Below, piece by piece: positions 46,734 through 56,347 of a stretch of 64,000 nucleotides of DNA; the first letter of the stretch is position 1, and each line of letters opens with the position of its first letter. The notes beneath the pieces were generated by a model. That model was given only the letters and a program-made list of their open reading frames with translations. It did no database searches and was not told where the DNA came from. The stretch spans positions 62,001 to 126,000 of the forward strand of contig CAVWXT010000008.1 of assembly GCA_963759115.1 (NCBI GenBank). The letters run 5' to 3'. Made by a program: the position numbers and the translations under genes. The DNA is from CAVWXT01 sp963759115. GTDB lineage: Bacteria > Planctomycetota > Planctomycetia > Pirellulales > Thermoguttaceae.

Positions 46734-46840
46734 TAGCAGGCACACGCCGTGTGCCGTCCGCTGCAATGCGATCAATCACGACATGACGCGTATGCTGGGG
46801 ATCGACGGGCCGCAAACGGCACACGGCGTGTGCCTGCTAC
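46734..46840. repeat. Palindromic repeat, GTAGCAGGCACACGCCGTGTGCC type
   Basis: Arms of about 24 bases, each itself containing the small palindrome CACACGCCGTGTG. It lies between convergent genes. The TAG stop codon of the glycosidase-like gene (46837-46839 on the minus strand) is part of the right arm. Confidence 0.8.
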
Positions 46841-48720
46841 TCCAGCTTGACGATGCCCCAGAGGTCCAGCTCCGGCACGGTGATTGTCACGCCGTTGCGG
46901 GTCGCTTCGATGCCGAGCGGCGCCGGCTCGCTCGCTCCGGGATTCTCCCGATTCAAGGTGACCGGGGGGCAGTAAAGCGTGCCCCTGGTGAACGATCTGC
47001 CGCCAAAAAGGTCTTTGTGGAAGGTCACTTTGACCTGCTTCAGCGTCTTCATCGAGTCCGTCGACGGATCGTACTCCCGATTGAGCAGATGCACGATGGC
47101 CGGGGCATCGGGCTTGCCGGGAATCGCCCTCGCCACGGCGATTACGTTGTCAGTGCCGTCGATGGTGATCGACTGCGGCAATAGCTTGGCAAGTGCCGCT
47201 TCGTCGAGCCCTTTCTTGGCGTCCCAGGCGACGACCTTCCCAGCGGCCGCGAGCTCGTCGAGCGCCTTCTTCTGCTCGCCCTCCAAGAGCGTCGGCTCGG
47301 CTACGACGACGGCCCGGTATTTGCCCAGCGTCTTGGGCGTGAGCCTGGCGTCGAGCCAGTCGTCGCCCGCCAACGTCAGTTCGAACGGGATGTTCTTCTT
47401 GGCGAGCCACAAGCAGGCCTCGCGCATTTGGTCGATGCTCTGGCGGGCGGCGGCGTTGCTATAGAGCAGCCCGACCAGGCCCACGGCCTCGTAATCGTCG
47501 AAGAGCGTGCTGTTCCGCCGCACGAACCGGTAGAGGTGGGCGTAATCTTCGGGCCGGCTCTGGTACCAGTGCGTGCCTTTCTCCTTGGTATACGCCCACT
47601 GCCGGACCGGCGCCATGAGCGAATGGCCGAAGGCGTAGTCCTGCGCGATCCACGTGCGCACCAGGCCCGGTTTCTTGTGGGCGTCGACGTAGGCCCAATC
47701 GCCGCCCGATCCGGTGCTGGCCTGAAACCGGCCGATGGCGTCGGCCAGCTTGAACGACCATACCGGTTCCAGGTCCCGATTGGCCTTGGGCCCCCACGGG
47801 CGCTGCTCGGCCCCGTGGTTGACTTCCCCGCAGAAGTAACTCACGTAGGGCGCGATGAACAGGCTCTTCGGATCAGAGACCGACGAGTTGACCGATAACA
47901 GCAGCGGATGGCCGGCCAACTGCTCGGCGTACTTCCGCACTTCGCCGACGAACTCCGCCGCGCGAGAATACTGAAATCGCAGGTATTCGGGGCCGAGGTT
48001 CACCGGCGGGCCGAAGATGACGCGATTGAAATCGGCAGACGTGACGATTCCCTTGCCCTTCAGGAACGCCCCGTAGTCGAAGCCGTCCAACGACGTGACG
48101 CCGCACTCCTTCAACCGCTGCGGCGAGACTTTGGTCTTGAGAAATTCGGCAAACGCCTTGGTGCAATGCGGGCAGAAGCAGGCGCCCAGATATTCCGTAC
48201 CCGCCGTGCCGTCGTAGTCGTCGATGTGCAGTCCCTCGACGTTGGCGGTCATGCCCAGCTTGACTTGCCATTTCAAGAAGTCCCGGTAGCCCTGTGCATT
48301 GGTGCAGAACCAGTAGGCGGGATGGCCGTCTTTGTGCTTGTGATCCCAGAGCCAAGGGACGGTGATCGGCTGGCCTTCGATGCTCAGGCACCGGCAGTCG
48401 CGCCATTGCGGACTGAAGTCGATCATCTCGGCGAACGCGGTGCGAAACGCCGCCCCCGCGCAGTAGCTTATCCCAAGACCGTGGGCCACGTCCACGCGCT
48501 TGCGGAAGTCCGCAATCGCCTTGGGGACGTCTCCCCAAGGCCGGCTGCCCCAACTGACGACCGTTGCTCCATAGGTCTCGTAGATGTCCTTGCTGCTCTC
48601 CCCCATGAACACGACGTCGGAGTGCTTGAGGGCTCTTTCGGCCGCGAGGGGTTTTCGTGCCCCCGCCAGCACGCCGCCCAAAACCATTAGTACGACCACC
48701 GCCCGCGATGCAACGTTCAT
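46837..48720 (-). CDS. Exported putative glycoside hydrolase, unknown family
   Basis: 627 residues with a signal peptide (VVVLMVLGGVLAGARKPLAA). The fold looks like a TIM barrel followed by a GH42-like trimerisation/Rossmann domain: TANVEGLHIDDYDGTAG with FCPHCTKAFAEFLK in the barrel, then KYRAVVVAEPTLLEGEQKKA near residue 470 and a beta-domain end (GVTITVPELDLWGIVKLE). Acidic residues in HIDDYDG and the Trp-rich region would suit glycan hydrolysis, but I cannot name the family or substrate. Strong AGGAGGA site before 48720; the frame open to 48915 lacks one. Intact gene. Confidence 0.75.
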   Translation of the reverse strand: MNVASRAVVVLMVLGGVLAGARKPLAAERALKHSDVVFMGESSKDIYETYGATVVSWGSRPWGDVPKAIADFRKRVDVAHGLGISYCAGAAFRTAFAEMIDFSPQWRDCRCLSIEGQPITVPWLWDHKHKDGHPAYWFCTNAQGYRDFLKWQVKLGMTANVEGLHIDDYDGTAGTEYLGACFCPHCTKAFAEFLKTKVSPQRLKECGVTSLDGFDYGAFLKGKGIVTSADFNRVIFGPPVNLGPEYLRFQYSRAAEFVGEVRKYAEQLAGHPLLLSVNSSVSDPKSLFIAPYVSYFCGEVNHGAEQRPWGPKANRDLEPVWSFKLADAIGRFQASTGSGGDWAYVDAHKKPGLVRTWIAQDYAFGHSLMAPVRQWAYTKEKGTHWYQSRPEDYAHLYRFVRRNSTLFDDYEAVGLVGLLYSNAAARQSIDQMREACLWLAKKNIPFELTLAGDDWLDARLTPKTLGKYRAVVVAEPTLLEGEQKKALDELAAAGKVVAWDAKKGLDEAALAKLLPQSITIDGTDNVIAVARAIPGKPDAPAIVHLLNREYDPSTDSMKTLKQVKVTFHKDLFGGRSFTRGTLYCPPVTLNRENPGASEPAPLGIEATRNGVTITVPELDLWGIVKLE

Positions 48721-49103
48721 CCTGAGTCCTCCTGCAAGGGGTTTTCCGCCGGGTCCGATTATACTTCGTAGGACTGCGTGCCGTAGAACGGAATTCATCC
48801 CGTTGGAACGAATCCATTCCGTTTGAGCGGATTGGAATCCGCTCTGCCGGGAGGCTGTATTGCGAAGACCGGCACAGGGGGCACCCCCTGCCAGTCGGCT
48901 AATCACAGGCTGCACACAAATCAGGCAGGCGGGCTATGGAGACCACCTGGCGGCATTTCGCCCACAGCGGCTACTCTATTGTCGCACAACGACTTCGGTT
49001 TATGGACCGGTTCTTCTGCCTTGATTGGCACAACGATTGCTTCGCCATCGCTACGTCCAGGCGAAGAATAGCCATCGCGGAATGACGAAAGGCGGTCGAT
49101 CGC
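48721..49103. other. Intergenic region upstream of the nitrogen module
   Basis: About 380 bases between divergent genes. CGGAATTCATCCCG and CCATTCCG-type inverted strings occur near 48790-48830. A promoter for amt must lie here; no clear sigma-54 element was found. Confidence 0.4.
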
Positions 49104-50552
49104 ATGAAATCCGGAAAGAGGCTGTGGATATTGGTCGTGGCAGCGATGCTGGCGAGCGTGCTCGGGATGGCACTGGCCCCGGCAACAACTCTTTGGGCGG
49201 CCGAAGGCGGCAGCACCAATGCCGCACCCCCGACGCCCACACCGCCCAAGCTCGACACCGGCGATAACGCCTGGATGCTGACCAGTGCCGCGCTGGTGCT
49301 GATGATGACCGGACCGGGGTTGGCCCTGTTCTACAGCGGATTGGTACGCAAGAAGAACGTGTTGGGCGTGATGATGCAGTGCGTGTTTTTGATGTGCTTG
49401 ATGACGGTCATTTGGGCACTTTGGGGCTACACGCTGGGCTTCGGCGGCGACGCGCTCGATCCGCCGCCCAAGTGGCTGGGCAATTCGGACCACCTGTTCA
49501 TGAACGGCGTGCAGGCCACCTGGGAGAACGGCAAGTCGGTCATTCCGGTGTACCCGCTGGGAACGATCAATCGGCTCACGCACATGCTTTTTCAAGGGAT
49601 GTTCTTCATTATTACGCCGGCTTTGATCTGCGGGGCATTCGCCGAGCGGATGAAGTTCAGCACGATGGTCGTCTTCATGATCCTGTGGGGGACCCTGGTG
49701 TACTGCCCGCTGTGCCACGCCGTATGGGGCGGCGGGATTTTGCAGTACGGCAGCAAGCATGCGGAGATTTATGGCGGCGGCGCCTTGGACTTTGCCGGCG
49801 GCACCGTGGTACACATCAGTTCCGGCGTGTCGGCGTTGATCTGTGCCTTGGTGTTGGGCAAGCGGTTGGGCTACGGCAGCCAACCGATGCCGCCGCACAA
49901 CCTGACCTACACGGCCATCGGCGCCGCCATGCTGTGGGTCGGCTGGTTCGGCTTCAATGCCGGCAGCGCACTTAACGCCAGCGGCTTGGCGGCCAGCGCC
50001 TTCTGCGCCACGCACTTCGCCGCGGCGGCCGGCGGGCTGACCTGGGCGGCGATGGAATGGATCACTCGCGGCAAACCTTCGATCCTGGGCACCTGCTCCG
50101 GCGTGGTGGCCGGATTGGTCTGCATTACCCCGGCCGCCGGGTACGTGACGCCCATGCCCGCGCTGCTGATGGGCGTGGCCGTCGGCATCGTGTGCTTCCT
50201 GGCCTGCACGAGCCTCAAGTCGTACTTCAAGTACGACGATTCGCTGGACGCCTTCGGCGTTCACGGTGTTGGGGGGACCTTGGGAGCCATCCTTACCGGG
50301 ATCTTCGCCACCCGGGTTACCGGGGCTACCGAGTCGGTCACCGGCGACAAACTGCTCGGCCTGCTCGAAGGCGGCAACGTCCTGACCGCTCAGATTATCG
50401 CCGTGGTGATTACCTGGGCCTTGGCCATCGTGGCCACCTTCGTGATCCTCAAGGTGCTCGACGCCGTGATGGGCCTGCGGGTCTCGCGGACCGAGGAAAT
50501 CGAGGGCCTCGATCTCAGCCAGCATGGCGAAGAAGGGTACATTTATATATAG
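49104..50552 (+). CDS. amt: Ammonium transporter
   Basis: 482 residues with a cleavable-type N-terminal signal (cleavage near WAAEGG) and eleven membrane segments, as usual for Amt. The family signature is MMTGPGLALFYSGLVRKKN; the two pore histidines are in GGTVVHISSGVSALIC and DAFGVHGVGGTLG. The C-terminal tail GLDLSQHGEEGY is the part that contacts P-II. It conducts ammonium across the inner membrane under low nitrogen. The next gene is P-II, the known regulator, then glnD. AAAGGCGG precedes the ATG. Intact. Confidence 0.96.
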   Translation: MKSGKRLWILVVAAMLASVLGMALAPATTLWAAEGGSTNAAPPTPTPPKLDTGDNAWMLTSAALVLMMTGPGLALFYSGLVRKKNVLGVMMQCVFLMCLMTVIWALWGYTLGFGGDALDPPPKWLGNSDHLFMNGVQATWENGKSVIPVYPLGTINRLTHMLFQGMFFIITPALICGAFAERMKFSTMVVFMILWGTLVYCPLCHAVWGGGILQYGSKHAEIYGGGALDFAGGTVVHISSGVSALICALVLGKRLGYGSQPMPPHNLTYTAIGAAMLWVGWFGFNAGSALNASGLAASAFCATHFAAAAGGLTWAAMEWITRGKPSILGTCSGVVAGLVCITPAAGYVTPMPALLMGVAVGIVCFLACTSLKSYFKYDDSLDAFGVHGVGGTLGAILTGIFATRVTGATESVTGDKLLGLLEGGNVLTAQIIAVVITWALAIVATFVILKVLDAVMGLRVSRTEEIEGLDLSQHGEEGYIYI

Positions 50553-50586
50553 TAGAAGTACGGGAATGAACGAGGGACTGTTGCGG

Positions 50587-50667
50587 CTAGGGTTCAGGGT
50601 TCGGGGTCCAGGACTTGTATCCCCGCACACCAGCTTCTGAACCCCGAACCCTGAACACTGAACCCTG
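50587..50667. repeat. Inverted repeat between amt and glnB
   Basis: GGTTCAGGGTTCGGGG on the left and CCCCGAACCCTGAAC on the right form a stem around about 35 bases. It may attenuate transcription from amt into glnB. Confidence 0.6.
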
Positions 50668-50701
50668 TGCCTGCGGCTACGGCCGCATTGGGAGTCCTCT
50701 G

Positions 50702-51040
50702 ATGAAGAAGGTGGAAGCGATCATCCGGCATTTCAAGCTCGAGGAGGTCAAACAAGCCTTGACGGAGCAAGGGGTGGCGGGAATGACCATTACCGAGGTC
50801 CGCGGATTCGGCCGCCAGAAGGGGCACACCGAGATGTACCGCGGCACCGAGTATGAAGTCGATTTCGTGCCCAAGATCAAGATCGAAGTCGTCATTCCCG
50901 ACGCCAAACTGCAGAGCGTGCTGGACACGATCATGCGTTCCGCTCAAACCGGACAGGTGGGCGACGGCAAGATGTTCGTGACCGACCTCGCTGAGGTGGT
51001 TCGCATCCGCACCGGCGAATCGGGCGAGAGCGCGATCTGA
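50702..51040 (+). CDS. glnB: P-II nitrogen regulatory protein
   Basis: 112 residues, the normal length. The T-loop carries Tyr51 in RGTEYEVDFVPK, the uridylylation site of GlnD; the first signature is KKVEAIIRHFKLEEVK and the B-loop is TGQVGDGKMFV. It binds ATP/ADP and 2-oxoglutarate and controls Amt, glutamine synthetase and nitrogen sensors. Linkage to amt would suit the GlnK subgroup; GlnB and GlnK cannot be told apart by sequence alone. GGGAG lies before ATG 50702, and glnD starts 9 bases after the stop. Confidence 0.95.
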   Translation: MKKVEAIIRHFKLEEVKQALTEQGVAGMTITEVRGFGRQKGHTEMYRGTEYEVDFVPKIKIEVVIPDAKLQSVLDTIMRSAQTGQVGDGKMFVTDLAEVVRIRTGESGESAI

Positions 51041-51049
51041 ACATTACTC

Positions 51050-53762
51050 ATGTCCTCTCTCCGCTCCAACGTGCTGGCTGCCAAGGGACAGTTGGCCGCG
51101 GGATACGAGGAACTCTACCGGCGCCACAAGGGCGGCTGCACGGGGGTCGACTTGTGCGCCGCCATGAGCGACCTGCGCGATCGAGTTCTGCTCGACTTGA
51201 CCGACGCCGCACTGGCCGACCTGGGCGAGGCGGGACCAAACGGACTGTGGTCGGAGATCGCGCTGGTGGCGCACGGCGGCTACGGACGCCGCGACGTGGC
51301 CCCCTACAGCGACGTCGACCTGATGATCCTCCGTCGGCCGGAGGTCGGCGACCGCGTGGCCAGGCTGGCCGAGCGGCTGTTGCGCGACGTCTTCGACGCC
51401 GGCCTGTGTCTCGGCCACAGCGTGCGAACGCCCGAGCAGGCCTGCCGGCTGGCTTGCAGCGAGCCGATGATCTGCACGTCGCTGGTGGAATCCCGGCGGC
51501 TGGGCGGCAACGAAACGCTTTTCGGCCACTGGCGGCGGCAGTTCCGCCGCGAGGTTCATCGCCGCGCCCGCCGGCTCATGGCGGGCATTCAGAAGGACCG
51601 CTTGGACGAGCGCCATCGCTACGGTGAAACGGTCTTCCTGCTGGAGCCGAACGTCAAACGGTCGCAGGGCGCACTGCGCGACATCCAGTTGATCCGCTGG
51701 ATCGGCTTCGTGCGTTACGGAGCGGCCGATCCCCGCAAGCTGCACGCGCTCGGAGCGCTCGGAGACGAGGACCTGGAGGCCCTTCTGCGGGCCAATGAAT
51801 TCCTCCTGCAATTGCGTTGCGAATTGCACTTTCATGCGCGGCACGCGGTTGACGTACTGGATCGGGCCGACCAGCTCCGCATCGCTGAGTCGCGCGGCTA
51901 CGCGGCCAAGCCCGGATTGCTGCCGGTCGAGCAGTTCATGCGCGACTACTTCCGCCACACCGACGCCGTGAGCCACATTGCCGCGCGTTTTGTGGCCAAC
52001 GCCCAGTCGCACCGCCGGATGGCGCGGCTGGCCACCGCGCTCTTCGGTCACCGGGTCGAGGCCGGCATTCACGTCGGTCCCGCAGGCATGTTGGCCACGC
52101 GGAACGGCCTGCAATTGCTCCGCGGCGACCTGGCGGCGATCATGCGGCTGGTGGACCTGGCAAATCTCTACGACAAGCCGATCGCCGCCTCGACCTGGGA
52201 GGCGATTCGCCGCGAGGCGCTGCGGCTGCCGAAGGCCCTGCCGGCGCCGGAGGCGTGCCGCCATTTCCTGTCGCTGTTGAGTCACCCCGCCCGGCTGGGG
52301 CCGCTGCTGCGCGAGTTGCACGATGCGGGCCTTCTGGAGCGGTTCATTCCCGAGTTCCGCCACGCCCGCGGCCTGCTGCAATTCAATCAGTACCACAAGT
52401 ACACGGTCGATGAGCACTGCCTGCGGGCAGTGGAGTTTGCCACGGAGCTTTGGTCGGACCCCGGCCCCTTGGGGCGCGTCTACCGGCCGCTGACCCAAAA
52501 GCACTTGCTCCACTTGGCGCTGCTGATTCACGACGTGGGCAAGGGCTACCTGGAGGACCATCGGGAGTTGGGAGGGAAGATCGCCGCCAACGCCGCCCGG
52601 CGGCTGGGACTTCCGGCCCACGAGGCCGAGGCCCTGCGGTTCCTCGTCCACAAGCACATGCTGATGAACCACCTGGCGTTCCGCCGCGACACGGCCGACG
52701 AGCAATTGGCCGTGCAGTTCGCCGTGCAGGTGGGCTCGCCGGAGTTGCTGCAAATGCTGTACGTGCTGACGGCGGCCGATTTAGGGGCGGTGGGACCGGG
52801 CGTGTGGGACGGCTGGAAGACCGAGGTCGTCACCGACCTCTACCACCGCACCATGCAACACCTCGCCGGCGAAAGCCCCGAAACCACCATCGACGACCTG
52901 CTCCAGCAGCGCCGCACGGCCGTCCGCGCAGCTCGGGACGCAACAGGACGAGACGTGGTTCGCCGAGCATCTCAATGCCTTGCCGGCGGCCTATTTCCAT
53001 GCCACGCCGCCCCAACAGGCGGCCGACGATCTGCGGCTGCTCCACGGTCTCTCCCCTCTCCCGCCGGGAGAGGGCCAGGGTGAGGGCTTGCTGTTGCCTC
53101 TTTCTGCAGAAGACGCCCACAGCGTTGCGGCCGCCGCGCAATCCCAGACGGAGACCGCAATGGTCCAATTCACCATCGCCACCTCCGAGCGCGTCACCGC
53201 CGGCATTTTTCACAAGTTGACCGGCGCCTTGAGCAGCCACGGCCTGCAAATCCGCGCTGCGCAGATTCACACCCTGCCCGACGGCCTCGTGTTGGACCGC
53301 TTCTGGGTCCACGATCCCGACTATGCGGGCGAGCCCCCGCCGCAACGGCTGGATGACGTCAAACAAGCGCTGATCGAGTCTCTAACGCGTCCCAGCGGGG
53401 AGCCGCCGGCATTCCGCCGCACGTGGCAGACCGGCGCCCACCGGCGAGTGCGCGTGCCCGGCGTGCCCACCCGCGTGAACATCGACAACAGCACTTCACA
53501 GCGCTTCACGATCATCGACATCTTTACGCACGACCGCACCGGTTTGCTGTATGCGATTACCCGCACGCTGTTCGAGTTGGGCCTATCGGTGGGCCGGGCG
53601 AAGATCGGCACGTTTCTGGATCAGGTCGTCGACGTGTTCTACGTCACGGATCGACAGGATCGCAAGATCAAGGACGAGCGCCGGTTCGAGGAAATCCGCC
53701 AGCGATTGTTAGAGGTTGTGGAGCAAGAGGGGGCAGGGCGGACGGAAGAGACGGGAAATTGA
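51050..53762 (+). CDS. glnD: Bifunctional uridylyltransferase/uridylyl-removing enzyme, one frameshift
   Basis: About 903 residues over two frames, switching near 52930. The nucleotidyltransferase domain has VAHGGYGRRDVAPYSDVDLM (Asp88 and Asp90). A helical linker follows, then the HD domain with LLIHDVGKGYLEDHRELG (His494-Asp495) and FLVHKHMLMNHLAFRRDT. Two C-terminal ACT domains lie at about 53160 onward (FTIATSERVTAGIFHKLTGA and FTIIDIFTHDRTGLLYAI) and bind glutamine. It uridylylates P-II, encoded just upstream. A palindromic repeat is translated in frame between HD and ACT domains (53051-53086). Confidence 0.93.
53051..53086. repeat. CTCCCCTCTCCC/GGGAGAGGG repeat inside glnD
   Basis: Half-unit of the repeat that lies in the anti-sigma gene at 13375. 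In frame it reads SPLPPGEGQGEG between residues of the linker from the HD domain to the first ACT domain, where extra length should be tolerated. Confidence 0.7.
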
Positions 53763-53935
53763 GGATGGGAACTCACAAGGCGTGGAAACTGAGGGAATCA
53801 ATGCACGCGCCCTGACGCCGGACCCGCTCTTGCCCAACAGCGGGCTCTGCCGGTATCATGGCAGCCTGTTCGCGGGGATTTCCGCCTTTTTTTGAATCGG
53901 ACACTTGCCGGACCGTGCCGTTGGACCTCGAAACC

Positions 53936-54820
53936 ATGCAGCAACAACCACTCTTTGCCAAAGGGATCATCCTGGCCGGAGGATCGGGCACGCGGCTCTA
54001 TCCGATCACCCGGGCCGTCAGCAAGCAACTGCTGCCCGTCTACGATAAGCCGATGATCTACTATCCCTTGTCGGTGCTGATGCTGGCCGGCATCCGCAAC
54101 GTCCTGCTGATCTCGACGCCGCAAGACATTGGCGGCTACCGGCAACTCCTCGGCGATGGCAGCCACCTGGGCATTTCGATTTCCTACGCCGTCCAGCCGG
54201 AACCCAAGGGACTGGCCCAGGCGTTTCTGATTGGCCGCGAGTTCGTCGGCGTCGACCACGTGGCCCTGATCCTCGGCGACAACATCTTCTATGGCCAGGG
54301 CTTTCAGGCGAACCTGGATCGGGCCGTCGCCCGGCAAATCGGGGCCACGAACTTCGCCTATCGGGTGAAGGACCCCGAGAGATACGGGGTCGTGGAATTC
54401 GACGACGGCGGAAAGGCCTTGTCGATCGAAGAAAAGCCGAAGGCGCCGCGATCCAACTATGCCGTCACGGGGCTCTATTTCTACGACAACCAGGTGCTCG
54501 ACGTGGCCGCCGGCCTTTCCCCGTCGGCACGTGGAGAACTGGAAATTACCGACGTGAATCGGGCCTATCTCGAGCGCGGCCAACTCCACGTCGAGCAACT
54601 GGGCCGCGGCTTTGCCTGGCTCGATACCGGCACGGAAACGTCGCTGCTCCAGGCAGCAGACTTCGTACGCACGATCGAAGAGCGCCAAGGTCTGAAGATC
54701 GCCTGCATCGAGGAAGTGGCCTTCCTCAAGGGCTTCATCCACGCCCGGCAACTTGAGACGCTGGCCAAAGGCTACAACAACAGCTATGGCCGGTACCTGC
54801 TGAGTCTGCTGACGCGGTAG
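53936..54820 (+). CDS. rfbA: Glucose-1-phosphate thymidylyltransferase
   Basis: 294 residues, intact. The nucleotidyl-transfer signature is GIILAGGSGTRLYPITRAVS with KQLLPVYDKPMIYYPLS; the metal-binding Asp lies in LILGDNIFYG, and the sugar-binding region has VEFDDGGKALSIEEKPKAP and GLYFYDNQV. It makes dTDP-glucose for the dTDP-rhamnose pathway and cell-surface glycans in the cytoplasm. ATG 53936 is chosen because it gives the usual short lead before the signature; the frame is open to 53858. No other rml genes are nearby. Confidence 0.96.
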   Translation: MQQQPLFAKGIILAGGSGTRLYPITRAVSKQLLPVYDKPMIYYPLSVLMLAGIRNVLLISTPQDIGGYRQLLGDGSHLGISISYAVQPEPKGLAQAFLIGREFVGVDHVALILGDNIFYGQGFQANLDRAVARQIGATNFAYRVKDPERYGVVEFDDGGKALSIEEKPKAPRSNYAVTGLYFYDNQVLDVAAGLSPSARGELEITDVNRAYLERGQLHVEQLGRGFAWLDTGTETSLLQAADFVRTIEERQGLKIACIEEVAFLKGFIHARQLETLAKGYNNSYGRYLLSLLTR

Positions 54821-54857
54821 CGGCAGCGCGGGGTAATACGCGGACAGTGAACTACCC

Positions 54858-54906
54858 GTAGGACACGTTGCTAACCCTGTCCCGACAGGTTGGCAACCCG
54901 TCCTAC
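54858..54906. repeat. Palindromic repeat, GTAGGACACGTTGCTAACC type
   Basis: Arms GTAGGAC-GTTGCTAACCTGTC and GACAGGTTGGCAACCGTCCTAC, about 20 bases each. A relative with extra copies lies at 57781-57868. It follows rfbA by 37 bases and may end its transcript. Confidence 0.7.
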
Positions 54907-54929
54907 CGGCGCCACGTTTCCCGCGTACT

Positions 54930-55058
54930 ACTGCCCCAGCCGTGCTGTGTTGACAGCTTGGGTGCCACTGGCCGCTTGTCGGCCAGTGCAGGAATCGGCC
55001 ACAGCACGGGCTGACAAGCAGCCCGTGGCACCCGTCAAGTCAGGTCGGTTGACGCACT
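54930..55058. repeat. Dispersed palindromic repeat P1, copy 2
   Basis: Same 129-base unit as 570-698 with few changes. Its right edge overlaps the TAG stop codon of the gene at 55057. Confidence 0.75.
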
Positions 55059-55428
55059 ACTGGCCGATGCCGATCCACCGCGACGGGTAGTAGCCCGAGT
55101 TGGACACCCAGCCGGGCGAGTAGTCGTTGTGGTACGGATCGCTGCTGGCGCGCGGGCGGCTGTTCGAGAGGCCGAACCACTTGAGCGATTCGATCCGGCG
55201 CAGCCGCTGTTCGTTGCGGAACTCGGCGTTCGCGCGGACGGCCGCTTTCGGGTCCTGATGCTGCCGCACGGATTGGTCGTAGAACCACATCTCGGGCGTC
55301 GCCTTCAATTCGCCGGGCGAGACAGCCGTGCCAAGTCCCACTCCGGTCGGAGTAATCGGCCTCTCGGCGCGAACGGGTGCGCTGGAGAGCATCAGAACTA
55401 GGGCTGACGCGATCACAAGCCGCTTCAT
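55057..55428 (-). CDS. Small exported hypothetical protein
   Basis: 123 residues: signal peptide MKRLVIASALVLMLSSAPVR cleaved after RAE or near it, then a polar region with EMWFYDQSVRQHQDPKAAVR and a Tyr/Trp/Pro-rich end (SNSGYYPSRWIGIG). This arrangement (peptide YxQ-x-xR, then a tail ending in W/Y and G) recurs in small secreted planctomycete proteins of unknown function. AGGGGG precedes the ATG. The last codon and stop overlap the P1 repeat. Confidence 0.75.
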   Translation of the reverse strand: MKRLVIASALVLMLSSAPVRAERPITPTGVGLGTAVSPGELKATPEMWFYDQSVRQHQDPKAAVRANAEFRNEQRLRRIESLKWFGLSNSRPRASSDPYHNDYSPGWVSNSGYYPSRWIGIGQ

Positions 55429-55671
55429 ATTTTTCCCCCTTGTCTCTACAGGATCATCCCGGACTCTGGTTCGTCGTCGGCGAGCTCGCGAATCTCCCAC
55501 CTTCCGTCGTGGCGAGCCACAGCAAGTAGGGTGGGCATCGCCCACCGAACCTATCCGCCCCACAGGGATTCACGAGCCCAGGGCGTGGTCCGGTCGCAGC
55601 GCAGGCATGAGCCGCTATTAGAGTCTTCGGCCCCCGGCGGCAGGCGAGTTTAGGCAGTTTCTGACGAACTG
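55429..55671. other. Intergenic region, no gene seen
   Basis: About 240 bases between two minus-strand genes. It contains the promoter for the small exported protein. GTAGGGTGGGCATCGCCCACC near 55525 is another short palindrome of planctomycete type. Confidence 0.45.
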
Positions 55672-56338
55672 CTAGGCCATCGGCTCGCTCGGCAGATTCA
55701 GGTAGCCGTTGTAGGTTGCCCGATCTCCTTGCACTACCAGGACATACAGCAGCCCACTCTCCTGCCACGCCGAGGTGCAATACCCGCCGGTCGTGAAGGG
55801 GCGCACCGCCGGGGCATCGCCGCACCACTGGGTGTCGTCGGCAGCCACCACATAGAGCGCAGCGCGGACTCCCGCGCGGCCTGGAAGCTCGTAGACAACG
55901 CCCTGGCAGCCCAGAAACTCGTCCAAAGGCCGCCAACTCGTGCCACGCGCCTGTAGCACCGCACTGCTGAACGGATAAGCTGTTGGGGGCAACCGTTCGG
56001 AAGGCAAGTGCCCCCTTGGCGCGATTACCATGTCAAACGCGGATCGCCTCATCGAGCACAAACTGCTCGCTGAGCCCGCCGGTCTGGCCTGCACCCAACC
56101 AAACCGCCATCAGCAGGCTTGCGGCCACCGTCAGCAATCCACCGCCGACCAACAGCCAACGCCGAGAGAAACGAGGCGAAAGATGGGTTGAATAGGTAAG
56201 TGGCGATATGTTATCCGCGGCTCCTTGCTCCGTGTTCCGCTCCACGGCCAGACGGTCGAGCAGCCGTTGGGCAAGCCCGGCCGGTATCGGAACGTCGCGG
56301 AATGTGGCCGCCAACCTATCATCCACGCGGTTGTCCAT
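55672..56338 (-). CDS. Membrane-anchored anti-sigma-like protein, one frameshift
   Basis: About 221 residues over two frames, switching near 56045. Residues 1-55 are cytoplasmic with FRDVPIPAGLAQRLLDRL, a pattern common in planctomycete anti-sigma factors that lack a zinc finger. The membrane segment is WLLVGGGLLTVAASLLMAVW. The periplasmic part has FLGCQGVVYELPG and VVAADDTQWCG with two cysteines and looks like a sensor domain. It follows the ECF sigma gene by 9 bases in the same operon, which is the main reason for the call. Confidence 0.7.
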
Positions 56339-56347
56339 ATCTCGTCC

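Noticed and set aside
49020..49103. Sigma-54 promoter before amt
   Set aside because: No GG-N10-GC element with adequate context was found.
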